From the NCBI GenBank assembly GCA_015178975.1, contig WHVD01000021.1, forward strand, positions 496,001 to 560,000: a stretch of 64,000 bases of DNA, written 5' to 3'. The notes beneath the pieces are model-generated. The model saw only the letters and a list, made by a program, of their open reading frames with translations, was not told where the DNA came from and did not search any database. The position numbers and the translations under genes are program-made. Numbering within the stretch: position 1 is the stretch's first letter; every line of letters starts with the position of its first letter. This document shows positions 1-11,621 of the stretch, piece after piece. Origin of the DNA: Hysterangium stoloniferum. Lineage: Eukaryota > Basidiomycota > Agaricomycetes > Hysterangiales > Hysterangiaceae.

Positions 1-703
1 TTTTCTGGCATATGTCACAGCTGCGAGCATACACCACACAGTCCTGTAACATCCTCGGCCAGAAAAACTGATCCTTCATCAGTCAAAAAAGTCTGTGACT
101 GCCTGCATGAGCTCCTTCGAAGGGGTTGTCATGTATCAATTTGAGTATGGTTGACATCATCCTGTTAGGTATGCAGATTTGACTTTTCCAGTCTGAATCT
201 CGAAAGAATAATAGCTTATTCTTGCCGATTAAATAGTGTGAGGGGGTAGCTACCATATTTGGGGAAATGGGATCAGCAGCGTAATGATTTCTGAAGGTGG
301 GATCGATCCGTCGCGAAGTTTCTTGACATAATTCTTATCGATTTCTATGAGCAATTGGGGGTTCGAGAGATTAAAGGTCGCCTCATCAATTTCATCATTT
401 CTGGGGAGGTTGTGTAAATCCCATTTCATTTGGGGGACCTTTTCCATTATCCCAACTGGTTCGACTAACTCATGGTGAATGAGGAAGACGGCCTTTTCCG
501 CTGGTTTGTTCTCCCATAATGTCTCATTGTCATTCAGGTTGTGAGAATCTGCTACAATTGGTAAGAGGTCATCTCTCGTGGGACTAGCACAGTCAGGTAC
601 TCGAGGAAGTCTAGACAGTGGGTCAACATTGCTGTGTACCCGCCCCACTCAATGTAAGATTTCCAGACCGGGGTATGCAGCGTATACCACCCCATGTGGC
701 CAG

Positions 704-2356
704 TCAATGATTGGTATTCTCGTAAGATCTGGCCCATTGTAATGCTGCATGGTCAGTGATCAAAAGGATATGTTCTCCTTCGATAAAGGGCTGGAAATGG
801 ACTAGTCCCTCCTCAGCAGCTAATGCTTCTCGCTCTGTGGCTGAATAATTACATTCCACTTTCTTGAGCATGCGGCTCCAATATGCAATGATGCACTCAA
901 CCGTGACACTGGTGTCATCAAAATCTGAGGCCCAGGAATCAGCCCAAGTGAATTCTGGCTCCTTGGTTTTATAACGAGTAATGAAAATGAGCACGTCTCA
1001 AGATTGATCAAAGGCTGATCTTGCTTGGGCATAGATTTTAGTGTCCTTGAGATCCCTGAGTGTCATTTTCTGTATTTGTTGAAGACAACATCCCAGTGCG
1101 AAGTCCGAAGCATCTGTGTATAACCGATAAGGCATGCCACTCGTGGGGTGTCCAAGTACTGGAGCAGAGCTCAATGCAACCTTGATGTCTTCAAAAGCTC
1201 GGGCGTGTTCTGAATCCCAAGTCCAATGGACGCCTTTCTTTAAGAGGTTAAAGAGTGGAGCGACTGTCCAGGAGTAAAATGGTATGTAAGCTGAAAAGTA
1301 CAGAACCATCCCTAGGAAGTGTTGAAGATCTGCTATCTTGGAAGGTGTAGCTAGTTCCAGTATGGCAGCGACCTTCCCTTGGTGGGTCAAAAAACCAAGT
1401 CTAGACATCTTATGACCTAGTAATAGAATCGAGTTATACCCAATGTAGCATTTTTTGGGCGAGAGAGTGATTCCCGGTGCAATTATGGCTTGTAAAACCT
1501 GATCTAGATGCTCTAAATGATCATCCCATGTCTTAGAAAAGATCACAATGTCGTCAATATAAACAAGACAGAACATCCATAGGTAAGGTGCAAGTAAAGT
1601 TTGCATAACTCTCTGGAATATAGAGGGTCCATTATAAAGTCCAAAGGGCATTCGCCTGAATTGCCACAGTCCTCGATGGGATCTGAAAGCAGTCTTTGGT
1701 TTATCTTCTTCCAATATTTCGAGTTGGGTAAAGCCAGCTAATGCGTCAAAGGAAGATAGGATGTTGGACCCTGAAAGCGCTTGTATGATTTTGGACTGGC
1801 GTAGCAACGGGAATTTATCGGGAACTGTTAGGCTATTCAATTTCCTATAGTCAATCACCACTCTCGGTTTCCCATTACAATAGACGATGAAGGCTGGCAC
1901 CCCCCAAGGACTTTTGGACAGTTCGATTACTCCCTGTTGAAACCAAGTATCCATTTGTTCATCAATGACCTTCCTATTGGCTGGGGAAGTTGGAAACATT
2001 GACATTGAAATAGGTTGCGCACCTTCTTTCAATGGGACATTGACTTTGACATCTACTTGTCCTCCATGCCCATCTATTCCAAAGGCTTGAACATTCTTAG
2101 TCAGTACTGACTCTAGGCGGGAAGAAATGTCAGCAGGAATGTCAGGTCCTAAATTGACCAACTTATGTAGGTCCTCTGCTCGAAATGTTTCCATGGTAGC
2201 GACTTCTGATGTTTTAGAGCCTGCTGGGTCAAAATCGTCTGCGAGTTCCCGTTCTGGGGGCTGTCCAGAAGGTTGAGGGTTAATGACATGCTCCTCTTCT
2301 ATGCTCAATAGGCTCTCCACAAGGTGAGTGATCTTGGTTGCTGTTGACTGCATCAA
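704..2356 (-). pseudogene. Gypsy-1 reverse transcriptase and RNase H region (fossil)
   Basis: RT hallmarks read from the minus strand include SPWGVPAF, the RKLNSLT fingers motif, FRRMPFGL and the catalytic YIDDIVIFSKT. Downstream come LGHKMSR and the connection into RNase H with LYTDASDFALG. The RNase H end continues towards ATEREALA and LITDHAALQW. In the family this enzyme copies the element RNA into DNA in the virus-like particle. The copy is broken. Between RT and the protease is a region with no recognisable domain of its own. Confidence 0.88.
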
Positions 2357-2890
2357 TGCTTTCTCAGTTGAAGATCTAGGTGTCTGGGCCCATTCGTTCG
2401 CGTCATGAATTAATCCAATGATTTCCCCTCGTCAAATGATTCTTGGTGTCAGAGAGGGGTTAGCGAGAGGTATCACGGCACGTTCCCTAGAGATAGCAGT
2501 GGTGGGAGCAGCTAGTATACTCCCATCGTCATTCTGCAGCACGACTCCCTCGATTATCCATTGGTCACCAATAAGATCGCCAACAAAAACTGGTACTAGT
2601 CAAGCTGATTCTGGCTCTATAGTACAATCCTGTAGGGCTCATGTGACTCTTTCAGTATGCACCCCTTTGTCTGGTTTGGAAGTCAATTCAGGTGAGTCAT
2701 TGGCTGGTTCCTCAAGGGGGATCTTGCTAATTGAAAAGGCCAAAGGCTGTGGCACCTTGGAGGAACTGGCTGGGATAGACCCCACTCTCCCTGGCAGAAT
2801 CAATCTAGAGCCCAACGGCTGGTCTCGTAGTATTCTGATTTCATAATTCACATGAAAGTCTTCACTGAGAAGAATCAGGACAGTCATGCC

Positions 2891-3346
2891 TCAGACAATG
2901 TACATTTCAGCAGTAAATTTAAGGAGCATACCAGTGTCGTCCTCGAGGTAAATGGGGATATTAACATATCCTAAGACTTTGGCATTACCGGTAAGCTGCA
3001 CGAGGTGTAATTTGAGTCCTTGCTTGAGCTTGGGGCAGTCCACTAGTTCCTTATAGAAATCCTCCAAAATTAAGGAAAGATCGGCTCCGGCGTCCAACCT
3101 GATTTTAATAGGATTAGAGGCTTTGGAGTCCCCTACGTGTCCATAGATGTGTAATGCTGAAATCCCAATACTGGAGTATCCACCTGGGGGATCCCTTCTG
3201 TGGTAGATAATGGTCGAATCCTCTTTCATAAGCCAACTGGATCGAGGGTATTGGACCCTGGGTCTTTTGCTTTCCTTTCTTATGGCCAGTTTGACATCCC
3301 TCCTGATGCGTCTACCGTTAGGTACGTTTGGAACATAGTCGTCCAC
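2891..3346 (-). pseudogene. Gypsy-1 aspartic protease region (fossil)
   Basis: The minus-strand reading contains LDAGADLSLI, which fits the D-T/S-G-A active-site loop of retropepsins, followed by a beta-rich stretch of the right size. It sits between the zinc-knuckle part of gag and the RT, where a Gypsy protease is expected. In the family it cuts the Gag-Pol polyprotein. The copy belongs to a broken element. Confidence 0.65.
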
Positions 3347-3475
3347 TTCAGAATCCGATTTGTCACAAGGAATTAGGTTGGGTAACTGCCCTGGGTCAAA
3401 GGGGAAGTTCTCCTCCTCCGATCCCTCTAACTCAGAGGGGTCTTCTATAATGTAGGTCTGACTTATTTCTTTAGA

Positions 3476-6270
3476 TCAGTTTGCAAATACTTCCTCATCG
3501 ATGAGTTCCTCAATGGTAGGAGGTTTAGATCGCAATAAGGCTCCCGTCTCAGTCAGACCTTTCCAGTTCTGACGATGAGCATCTAGCCAGTCTCCTTTCT
3601 CAAGGAAATCACAGTCTGATATAGAAACATAGACTTGCAATGCTTCATTCTCATTTGGGGATGAACTCACATCTAAAACAATGTCATCCTCTGATTGAGG
3701 AAGGTAAACAGAAATGAAAATCAATTCCTCATCAACATTATGTACTTGTCCCTGTATGCTTAATCCATAAACCATTTCGTAAGCCCTCTGATCCTCCGCC
3801 TCCTTGGTTGGGTTCTGCGTGGAGCATGTGTTAATAGAGACATAGTGTGACATCTTACCAGCGTGAGGGCAGTCAATCTTAAAATGCTCTAAGCTCCCGC
3901 AAATCCAGCACTCCTTTGGGGGCTTAGCGATGCTTTTCTTGTCACTTCTTTTGAAAAGGAACTTGCCATGTTTCTTACCCTGTTTTGTGTTGGATCTCCT
4001 AGGGGTGGTTTTATCTTCAGCTTTGCTGAGAAGGACGTGGCCTCGATTAGTGGAATCAATTCCCCTGGAGTGCTCTTCTTCATGCCAGAGATCCGATTCT
4101 TCCTGCTCGGCAATCATGACTCTGGGCTTCTGAAACTGATAATGCTCTCAATGTGTTTGGACCCAAGCGTTAATCAGAGCTTCTTGCAGATTGTTAGCAT
4201 AAGTCTGTAAGCTCATGATGTCGTCAATGGGTTGTCCTTGTAGAAGGTAAAGCCATTTCGTGGGCAGTGTGAGGATGAGTCTGCATGTTTCATCCTTTCG
4301 ATTTTGGTGGAAGCCATACAAGAATCGATAAAGCTTAATTCTCCATTGAATATAGTGAACAGGTGTCTCACAATCATGGCCGACTTGTCGAAATTTCATG
4401 GCTTCCCATTCTAAGGCTAAGCATTCGTGCCAACAAGTTCCAAGTAATCCCTCTATGATACCCCAACGGAACGATCTGTGAGATCGACTGAATTCAGTGT
4501 GATGTTCACGGTCTAGAGTGCTCCACCAGATCTTGGCATTGCCAGTGAGTTGTCTTGGCAGAGCAACTCCTAACAACGTGCTCATGGAGTCTGAGATCTC
4601 TGAGAGACTCATGATATCCATGATGTAGTCCAAGGCTTTGGATTGAGTTCCATTGTATTCAGGAAGGTCAGACCATTTTATCTTGATGTCGTTGGTGTTA
4701 AGAGAGATCTTTTTATCCTTAGGTAAGTCATCAATAGGCGCACTGGCTCAAGGCTGCATCGGAGTTCGAAAGGGAGAGTGAGGTACTCCACCATGACACC
4801 CCCCATGTCCCGAATTCCCTCCATAGTCTGAACTACTAGAGCTCCCAGATGAACTGCTTATTAGATTTTTTGGGTTTATGAACAATGTAGCATGTGATTG
4901 ATGGGTAACCGGGTATAGTATTACTGGTAGTAGGTACTTAAAACTAGGTACTTGTACTCTAAACTTCATACGTTTGCAATGCATTCTATCTACCTAAACC
5001 GAGTCAAGCATATTACGAACTCACTAATTCTAACACTGCTAGGGGGTCCTCCTGGTGGCAGAAAGGGATTCGAGGAGATTGGCAGGGATGGTGGGGATCA
5101 TCTGGATTCAGAGATCCTCAACCAGCAACCTGACCAGCTATGCCCTCAGTGAATGTGGTAGAGAAGGACGGTCGACCCCTGTTGGTGACTGATCGATTCC
5201 TAGTCATGGGTGTTAGGAATATCTGGAATCTGTTTGAACACGATGTGAGAGCGATGAATCCCCTGGTGGGGTGCGGGGCTGGGTTCCTTTGAGATTTCTC
5301 TCTCAATTTTGATCGTATTCAAAGGCCGATGCGGCTGAGGTTGGTGGAAGGGAGTGCAGATTTCCATCCCCTTTTCCTGAAGACGGTCTGCAACTTGCAT
5401 CCTCATATCCAATGGGAAGTCTTGCAAAATAATGGGATGATTGAACGAATGAAGGAAATGAGTGTCGGGAGACCCATTTAGGTTACGAACAAATGAACTA
5501 GTTGTGGAGATGGGCGAATTGGGCACTTGGATCGAGTTATTATAAGGGTAGAGCACTTCCAAAACCATCTTATCGAGTCTCCTCTGATTTCGCCTCAACC
5601 GACCCCTTAGAGTAAAATACACGAACAATGAATTTCAAGTGACCCTGTTAAGAGATTCCTCCAACATTCGGATGTATACATAATGGTAGTCAACCTTGGG
5701 CACGATGTGATCCCCACCGAATAGGACATGAAGGATTTGCAATGCATCATCGTGTGCATGGAGCACTTCGAGGAATAAAGAGAACACTTCCTGCTTAAAA
5801 ATCATCCTTCCTCCTTCCATAACAGAAGTAACCTCACTTGACCATTCGGGAATCGAGTGGGTCAGATCCTCAAGGGTCCCTGGTCACATGAATAAGTCCT
5901 GTGCCAATAAGATGGCCTGATAATGACCTAACCAGACTGCTATAGTTACCGGTAAAGAAGGGTAATCCGTATTGTACTCCTCCACGAAGGGAGTAATCTG
6001 ATCCACGGAGATCTGATCGGCATAGTACATATCCCATTGCAAATCGATGGGCTCAGCGTAAACCATATGACCTCCAAAGAATTGCTTGAGGATGACCTGC
6101 TTAGGTGGGAATGAGAGAATGGGCTCGAGAGCATGGGTAGGCTCGGCATTAGCTCCAGGAGTGCTCAACTGCCCGGTTGATGGACATTCCTCATGTGACA
6201 GTCCAGCTGCCGCTCTGGGGGAACTTCCAGGAGGAACTGGTTTTTGAAAAGTCAATGAAGACTTCCTCAT
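3476..6270 (-). pseudogene. Gypsy-1 gag region with CCHC zinc knuckle (fossil)
   Basis: A CCHC knuckle (CWICGSLEHFKIDCPH) lies near 3850-3910. To its right is a Gag capsid-like stretch around 4150-4630 (NAKIWWSTLD, QWRIKLYRF), typical of retrotransposon gag, then a Ser/Gly-rich linker and further open segments up to a methionine at 6270. Gag coats the element RNA. The region is fragmented into several frames, so it is a fossil. No independent function is claimed for the pieces at 5200-5820. Confidence 0.7.
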
Positions 6271-6289
6271 GGTGACGTTACAGGGTGGT

Positions 6290-7070
6290 TCCAGACTTGC
6301 AGGTCTTTGATGAGGTTTTGAATACTCGGGGTTGTCGAAGATCTCAGTGTTTGGTTCTTGCCAGTGGTCATTTACATGCTTAGAGATTAATAGTCATAGA
6401 GTAATGTTTTCTTCGTAGGGAAAGAGTGGTCCGGCCCATATCACCACTGTGAAGAGTGGTGGAAGTTCTAACCGTTCTATATACGAAGAATATCGACCGT
6501 TTAAGTACGATATGTAGATGTATTGACTGTCTAAGTCTAATACAGGCCGAACAGGTATTGACTATTTAGTTCAATACGATTGAGTGAAGTAGCTATCTAA
6601 AGTAAAGTAGAAAGCTAAAACAGATAAAGGGAATCAACTGTTAAGTGTGATTCCAAATGACTGCTCGAGTGTAGAAAAGAGTAACGAGAGAGTCAAATGG
6701 TAGAGTAGCCCAGATCCAGATGTAGTCCACACAGATTGATATATAGATGGAGTTTCAACTGGTACAGTTTGAAACTCTGATTGCGTGGATGTTGAAGCCA
6801 GTCTGTAACGGTAGAGATGATACCCCAATCACAACTTATGGGACACTAACTGGGTGTCTGGGTAAGTCGTGGTTGCGGGGTAAAAGTGTCTGAGTTCTAA
6901 TTCCAGGCGCTAGAATACATGAGTCTGGTGTGTATGCACCCACAAGAGTCAATGTACCACATACATAGGTTGTCAAACTAATATAAGTGTATAATAGAAT
7001 AGAGAGAAAGAAGAAATAATAATGGGAATATAGTATGGGCTTATCCAGACTATATTTCCTGAGCATATTT
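6290..7070 (-). repeat. probable Gypsy-1 5' LTR and leader
   Basis: This stretch lies between the start of the gag reading (6270) and the last host-like exon (7079). It has no coding signal, is AT-rich with many short direct repeats, and occupies the position of the 5' LTR of a minus-strand element. A TG...CA right edge near 6969 (ggttgtca) is possible. The exact LTR borders and the primer-binding site could not be fixed because the partner LTR is outside the window. Confidence 0.35.
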
Positions 7071-7078
7071 CGCCATAC

Positions 7079-8003
7079 CTCTCACAACTGGTCCTGCCTC
7101 TGCCAATGGCACTCCACATGTTTCCAACAGCACTTGTCACATTTGCAATTGCCTGATCACGCCGTGTTAAAGGTGCTTGCTAGAAAAGAGAAAAAATGAG
7201 TATGATGTAAGCAACAAGTAGGAGAGGGTTAGAAAATGTTTACCTTAATATCAAACAATCTAATGCCGGTCCCTCCCCATGGGCCTTGGACAGGTCTGCT
7301 GATAATATAAATTTCTCCCCACAACAGACTTGCTCTCCAAACTTCACTGTGTTCCATCCCTTGACAAGAGATTATAGCTGGAGGAGGAGGGAGAATGCCT
7401 ACAAGTGTTGTAGACGCAAGCAGGGCAACTGATGGTGGGGAGGATGATTGTATGAGAGGAAGGAGCTAATCGTTATATAATGGTATGATTATTTGAAGAG
7501 GAAAGTTACGCACATGAAGCCCTTCTCTAGATGGTAGTGACAGTGCGATATTGGGATATACAAGTCACTAGAGTGCCAGGGGATTTGTGGTGACAGAAGA
7601 ATGGGTCGAATCATGGCAGAAGGGACTTCCTATGGACTCCATTTTCCTTGCATCCACTGAGGTACATTCAATTAATCCTTTCGATTTTTCTTTCCTTTTC
7701 ACTCAGAGGAGGGGGATACATTGTGGGAACAAATGGGGAGGGTGTACCAGCCTCTTTGGTAGAAGGATCAGTCGATAAAGTGGCTGCACGAGCAGCTAAA
7801 ACATCTTCGCAATCTTTTACAGTCTTTTTTCCTGTTGCTGCAGATATTGCTACCTGTTCTTCCTCTGTGGGCAGAGACAAAGAGTCTGGTGACTTGTTCG
7901 TTGGCACTTTCTGATCTTTGTTAACTCCCGCCCCGGTTGTTTTGCACCCTAGATGGGCAGTTGAAATATACTGGAGCTGGAATAAAGACTGACCGTGCCA
8001 CAC
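7079..8003 (-). pseudogene. HID1/dymeclin-family C-terminal remnant
   Basis: Three exons can be read on the minus strand: one ending at 7514, 7244-7465 and 7079-7179. They are joined in frame by two introns with GT...AG borders, 7466-7513 (GTGCGT...TTAG) and 7180-7243 (GTAAAC...CTAG). The middle exon reads TLVGILPPPPAI, then LLWGEIYI and GIRLFDIK. This matches the conserved C-terminus of HID1/dymeclin proteins (TLVGLLPVPHPI, MWGVIYLR, KLFEIQ), peripheral Golgi-membrane trafficking factors. A 112-aa open stretch at 7668-8003 (PPPLSEKERKIERI) resembles the variable linker upstream of this block in fungal HID1. The 5' part of the gene is missing, and the end is replaced by the Gypsy element. Confidence 0.6.
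7575..7660 (+). other. inverted HID1 segment (EWVxSW block)
   Basis: On the plus strand this reads FVVTEEWVESWQKGLPMDSI. That matches the HID1 block that normally sits just before the LVG-LP-P block (TPEWVLSWKSKLPLQTI in the animal protein, from memory). Here it lies between two minus-strand HID1 pieces but on the opposite strand. The simplest reading is an inversion of roughly 100 bp within the gene remnant, which would inactivate the gene. Confidence 0.5.
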
Positions 8004-8706
8004 TGGTAAACATATGGATGGAGTATATGTTAATTGGAATCTTCATTGGATGATATCACCTGTATTGACACATGTGACAGAGTGCAAATGATTATCCCTT
8101 GAATGGCATCAGCAGTGCATTCTTATCACAGTGTAAGTAATGTGCAGAATGACTTGCCATACAAATGTTAAACAACACTCTCAAAGTCACAGTAGGGCAT
8201 CCTCAGAAAAATTGACAGGGTGCACACACAACAGTACCATTGAATGTATGTGGTGGCAGTCCAATTTTGGAGGCCACACCAAGGGCACACACAATGTCAT
8301 TTTCACTGCTTGTCCTGCCCCTATACAACTACAATTTATGGGATTTGCGGGTACATTAGCAGCTGGTGAGTAATCACCATGTTTTTTCCCCCACCATTTT
8401 GACCCAACTTATATGTAATAATATTAGAATGGTGCGATTACTTGGTCAGTGACATTCTTTCCTGTCCACCAAAGACTTGTGCATTTGGGTGGCTCAGTAT
8501 ATGGTATTCACAATTTTTGATGTTATTTGAAATTATGAGTGTGCAGGATGGGCAGGAGGAGCAAGGAAAATGCCTCTCTCATAAATTGAAGCAATAAGAA
8601 CTGAACTGAGCAAGCTAATACACTGGTGCTTATACAGCACCGGAAAAACTATAACACATAGTCATCAATATTTCAAAACCTGTAGACTGATGTATGCCCG
8701 ACTCAC

Positions 8707-9065
8707 CTGCTGTTGCATCACAACAGAAGTTAAAGTAAAAAGAAATAACCCAATAGCCAAACCAATTCATCATCTGACATTGGGGCCAGGTTCACCAGAT
8801 GTTCGTGCAGCAAAATGCTCTTTACCAAAATTGATGATTTCCTGTAAAATTAGCTAATTGGAATCAAACGTGTGGTCTCACAAATATATAGAACCTTTGC
8901 AACCAATGGTCCCATCATTTGAGCAGTATTTCTGATTACCTTAGCTCCACCTAATCCCAGTAAATTAAATGTCAAGACTGTATCTACGAAAAAAAATGAA
9001 AAAAATGTACCACCGATCCAAAACTGCCAACTGAAGGTGTCATTAGGAGCCCAAGTAAGACTGGC
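8707..9065 (-). pseudogene. ABCC (MRP/Yor1-type) transporter remnant, first membrane domain
   Basis: Minus-strand exons read ASLTWAPNDTFSWQFWIG (9014-9065), GAKVIRNTAQMMGPLVAK (8895-8950) and EIINFGKEHFAAR then IGLAIGLFLFTLTSVV (8707-8841). The introns are 8951-9013 (GTGGTA...TTAG) and 8842-8894 (GTTCTA...ACAG), and a GTGAGT donor follows at 8701-8706. The order SLTWALNDTF, FWxGG, DTAQLMGPLLVKAIINF, AIGLFLLT is the start of TMD1 in fungal ABCC full transporters. The nucleotide-binding domains are not present, and the last exon needs a frame change near 8770. It is therefore a fragment of a host gene or of a duplicate. Confidence 0.6.
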
Positions 9066-9453
9066 CTCTTGGTGACTCCAATTGTCAATATAAATCATAT
9101 ACTTCACTTGCCACCCGTCGTGCAGTATCCCACTCAATGCCTTCACAGCCTAAAAGCATCTATTATATCAGTGATATGTTTATCTTTTTTCCAAAATTTA
9201 ACCAGGTATGTATGTAGATGCTCACATTTAATGCTGTATATGTGCCTCAGGCTGTAAGTATAGTCTCTCCTCATCTCCATTTTGGGAGACCGCTATATAG
9301 ATAATCACGGTCAGAGTCCCATCTCATCCATTAAGAAGTAATTAATCACATATCTTTTTCTTTCCTTTTTTAAAAATAAATAAATCTGGATTTCATCATG
9401 CGCTACCCTTTCAAATAGCTTCACTGAATTAACGGTGAAGTGCAGTTTCAGGT
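9066..9453. other. gene-less interval
   Basis: No supported gene. A minus-strand reading at about 9100-9145 (EGIEWDTARRV) might be a further exon of the ABCC remnant, but no clean splice pair supports it. The rest is AT-rich. Confidence 0.4.
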
Positions 9454-9458
9454 ATACT

Positions 9459-9749
9459 TATTAGGTATAATGAGCATTAAAGAAGTAAGTGCTTGTACGA
9501 AGAAGGTGAGACAAAAATGTCTCGAAAAGATGCAATGCGTCATATTGTTCAATCTCCTCTCGAATGTACTATTATATACGCATAGTATAGCTAGGGAATC
9601 TCTCAGCGAACGTTTAACCACTGAGAGTAAGTGATATGTCTATTGCCTCATCACAAAGCAAAACTTATCTATGTATTCAGTACTTAAATGTCTTTAGGTA
9701 TTGTATAATATAGCGAACGTTTAACCGCTGAGATACTTAAATGTCTTTA
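9459..9749 (+). repeat. Copia-1 5' LTR
   Basis: It starts TATTAGGTATAATGAGC and ends TGTCTTTA directly before the primer-binding site. It is about 50 bp longer than the 3' LTR because the segment holding CGAACGTTTAACC and TACTTAAATGTCTTTA is partly duplicated near its end. Confidence 0.85.
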
Positions 9750-9761
9750 GGTTATGGGCCC
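9750..9761 (+). promoter_or_regulatory. primer-binding site, Met half-tRNA type
   Basis: GGTTATGGGCCC follows the 5' LTR directly. It is complementary, with one G-U pair, to the anticodon arm of an initiator-type Met tRNA (GGGCUCAUAACC). Drosophila copia and yeast Ty5 use a primer of this kind. The same 12-mer follows the 5' LTRs at 24590 and, on the minus strand, 31136-31147. Confidence 0.65.
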
Positions 9762-10057
9762 TGGCTCTTTATATTAATAACATACAATAAGCAAGCCATC
9801 CTAATTTATCGCTCAAATGACTACCCTGGACAAAATTAAGAATTATGAAATAAGCACTGGGAGTGCTTACCAAGTTTTTTCAAAGTTACACAAAGACAAC
9901 TATTTTACTTGGAGTGCGAGTATGAAAACCATGCTGGAGTGTTGTAACGGGAGAACTGGTGGATCCAGTACACACAGATTCAAAAGTTCCTACAAAGGAA
10001 GAGCTAGAGATCGAAGAGGCCTGGGAGCTTCAAAAGAAGAGGGCCTACAGCGAAATA

Positions 10058-10267
10058 CAGGGAGGGACAAAACCCTTCCAATGATTTTTAGTTATGCAAA
10101 GATTCATGAATAACTCAAGAACCACTGTAGCTACAGACCTAAGATTTGGGAGTGGTTAGGTCTATATGTTGTCTATTTACCCTTAAAGTATTATTACATA
10201 AGCATCAGTATTTCCCACACTATAAATAAAATACTACTTAAACTGCATTGGAAGGGTTTTGTCCCTG
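10058..10267 (+). repeat. Tc1 left terminal inverted repeat with inner and outer motifs
   Basis: About 210 bp, roughly 90% matching the right copy by eye. The outer 18-20 bp recur in inverted orientation at the inner end (10247-10267), so each repeat has two probable transposase-binding motifs facing each other. Confidence 0.85.
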
Positions 10268-10406
10268 TCACATGATTAACATATAATCATATTGTTTATA
10301 TGCAAATAAGTGCAAATAAAAATCATCTGACCTGTCAAAATTATATATATATACATCTGTTTACTTTCCAATCTGAAAACATCCCCATAGCTTAACATTC
10401 TACACC

Positions 10407-11383
10407 ATGAAGGCTCTTACTCCTCCTCAGCTTAGCCATATTCTCACTTTTCTCAATAAGGGCAAGTCTGCTCCTCAGATCTCTGAAATCACTGGCCAGG
10501 ATCTGTCCACTATATCCAGAATTCATTCTACCCATTGCTCATCATTTGCCAACTCATCTGGTGGCTGTTTATGCAAGCTTTCCTCCTCAGATATTCATTA
10601 TTCTATTCAACAAATCACTTCTCAAAAGGCTGAAAATGCCACTGAGGTCACCAAACCATTCAATATATGACTGGAGAGTCTATTTCAGTTAGAACTGTTC
10701 ATAGGGCATTCAAGAAGGCTGAAATGAGGGCTATGGTGAAGAGAAAAAGGCATTTACTCTGGCACACAAGGACTGGACTGTGGATGATTGGAAGAGGGTT
10801 GTTTGGTCAGATGAGACAAAAATCAATTGTTTAGGGTCATATGGGAGGAATTAGATGTGGAAAAGGGCAGGAGAGGGGCTCAGTGGTAGGCTGGTCAAGG
10901 ACATGGTGAGGTTTGGAGGAGGAAATCTGATGTTGTGGAGCTGTATGTTCTGGGAAGGCCCAGGATATTCCACCAAGATTAATGGGAGAATGGATGCTGA
11001 CCTTTATGGTAGCATTTTGGAAGATGAACTTCAAGCAACTGTGGAATATTATAGCAAGAACACAGAAGATGTGGTCTTTCAGCAGGACAATGATACCAAA
11101 CACAAGAGCACAAAGGCCATTAATTGGTTCAAAGACAATGGATTTATGGTCATGGTATTTCCACCTCAGTCTGTTGACCTTAATCCAATTGAACACCTCT
11201 GGTATTACCTCAAAAGGAGGTTGGGAGAGTATGAAGTGGCACCCAAGAGTATTCATGAGTTGTGGGAGAGGGTTCAGACAGAGTGGGAGAATATCCCTGC
11301 CTCCACTTGTCAGAACTTGATACAGTATTCCTAGAAGGGTTGAGGCTGTTTTGAAGGCCAAGAGAGGCTATACCAAGTACTAG
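10407..11383 (+). pseudogene. Tc1-type transposase, DD34E
   Basis: The reading starts with ATG at 10407. The N-terminus has a helix-turn-helix (LNKGKSAPQISEITGQDLST). The DDE core shows WSDETKIN (first D, about 10810), VVFQQDNDTKHKS (second D, about 11080) and SVDLNPIEHLWYYLK (E). Exactly 34 residues separate the second D and the E. The end reads RRVEAVLKAKRGYTKY up to TAG at 11381. The frame changes near 10590-10660, near 10740 and near 11325, and there is an in-frame TAG at about 10853, so the enzyme is dead. Family enzymes cut and paste the element at TA sites. Confidence 0.88.
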
Positions 11384-11410
11384 ATCGTTTGATTTGTGTT
11401 CTTTTTATAC

Positions 11411-11621
11411 CAGGGACAAAACCCTTCCAATGTGATTTTATTAGTGTTTTGTTTATAGTGTGGGAAATACTAATGCTTATATCATAATATTCTAAGGGCA
11501 TATAGATAACATATAGACCTAACCAATCCCCAAATTTCAGGTCTGTATCTACAGTGGTTCTTGAGTCATTCAAGGATCTTTGCACAACTAAAAATCATTG
11601 GAAGGGTTTTGTCCCTCACTG
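11411..11621 (-). repeat. Tc1 right terminal inverted repeat
   Basis: Reverse complement of the left repeat. The inner motif (GGGACAAAACCCTTCCAATG) starts at 11413 and the outer motif ends at 11621. Confidence 0.85.

Larger units (their letters stand above)
1..6280 (-). mobile_element. Ty3/Gypsy LTR retrotransposon (Gypsy-1), internal region, cut by the left window edge
   Basis: On the minus strand the order from right to left is gag, CCHC zinc knuckle, aspartic protease, reverse transcriptase, RNase H, integrase. RT before integrase is the Ty3/Gypsy order. The first 60 bases read as the C-x2-C end of an integrase H2C2 finger (CDICQK), so the rest of integrase and the 3' LTR lie outside the window. 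The copy is a fossil with several breaks (at least five). A second, diverged fragment of the same family lies at 13771-15074. No pair of LTRs can be compared, so age is not measurable here, but the decay suggests an old copy. Confidence 0.9.
10058..11621 (+). mobile_element. Tc1/mariner-type DNA transposon (DD34E), inserted in Copia-1 gag
   Basis: The element is 1,564 bp and is flanked by TA dinucleotides (10056-10057 and 11622-11623), the target duplication of Tc1/mariner. Its terminal inverted repeats are about 210 bp (10058-10267 and 11411-11621) and start CAGGGAGGGACAAAACCC and CAGTGAGGGACAAAACCC. Each repeat ends on its inner side with the reverse complement of that outer motif (GGGTTTTGTCCCTG). 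It interrupts the Copia gag reading, so it inserted after Copia-1. Confidence 0.93.

Noticed and set aside
8140-8373. Plus-strand reading with APIQL, faintly like a later ABCC transporter motif
   Set aside because: Opposite strand to the other ABCC exons and too short a match; treated as chance.
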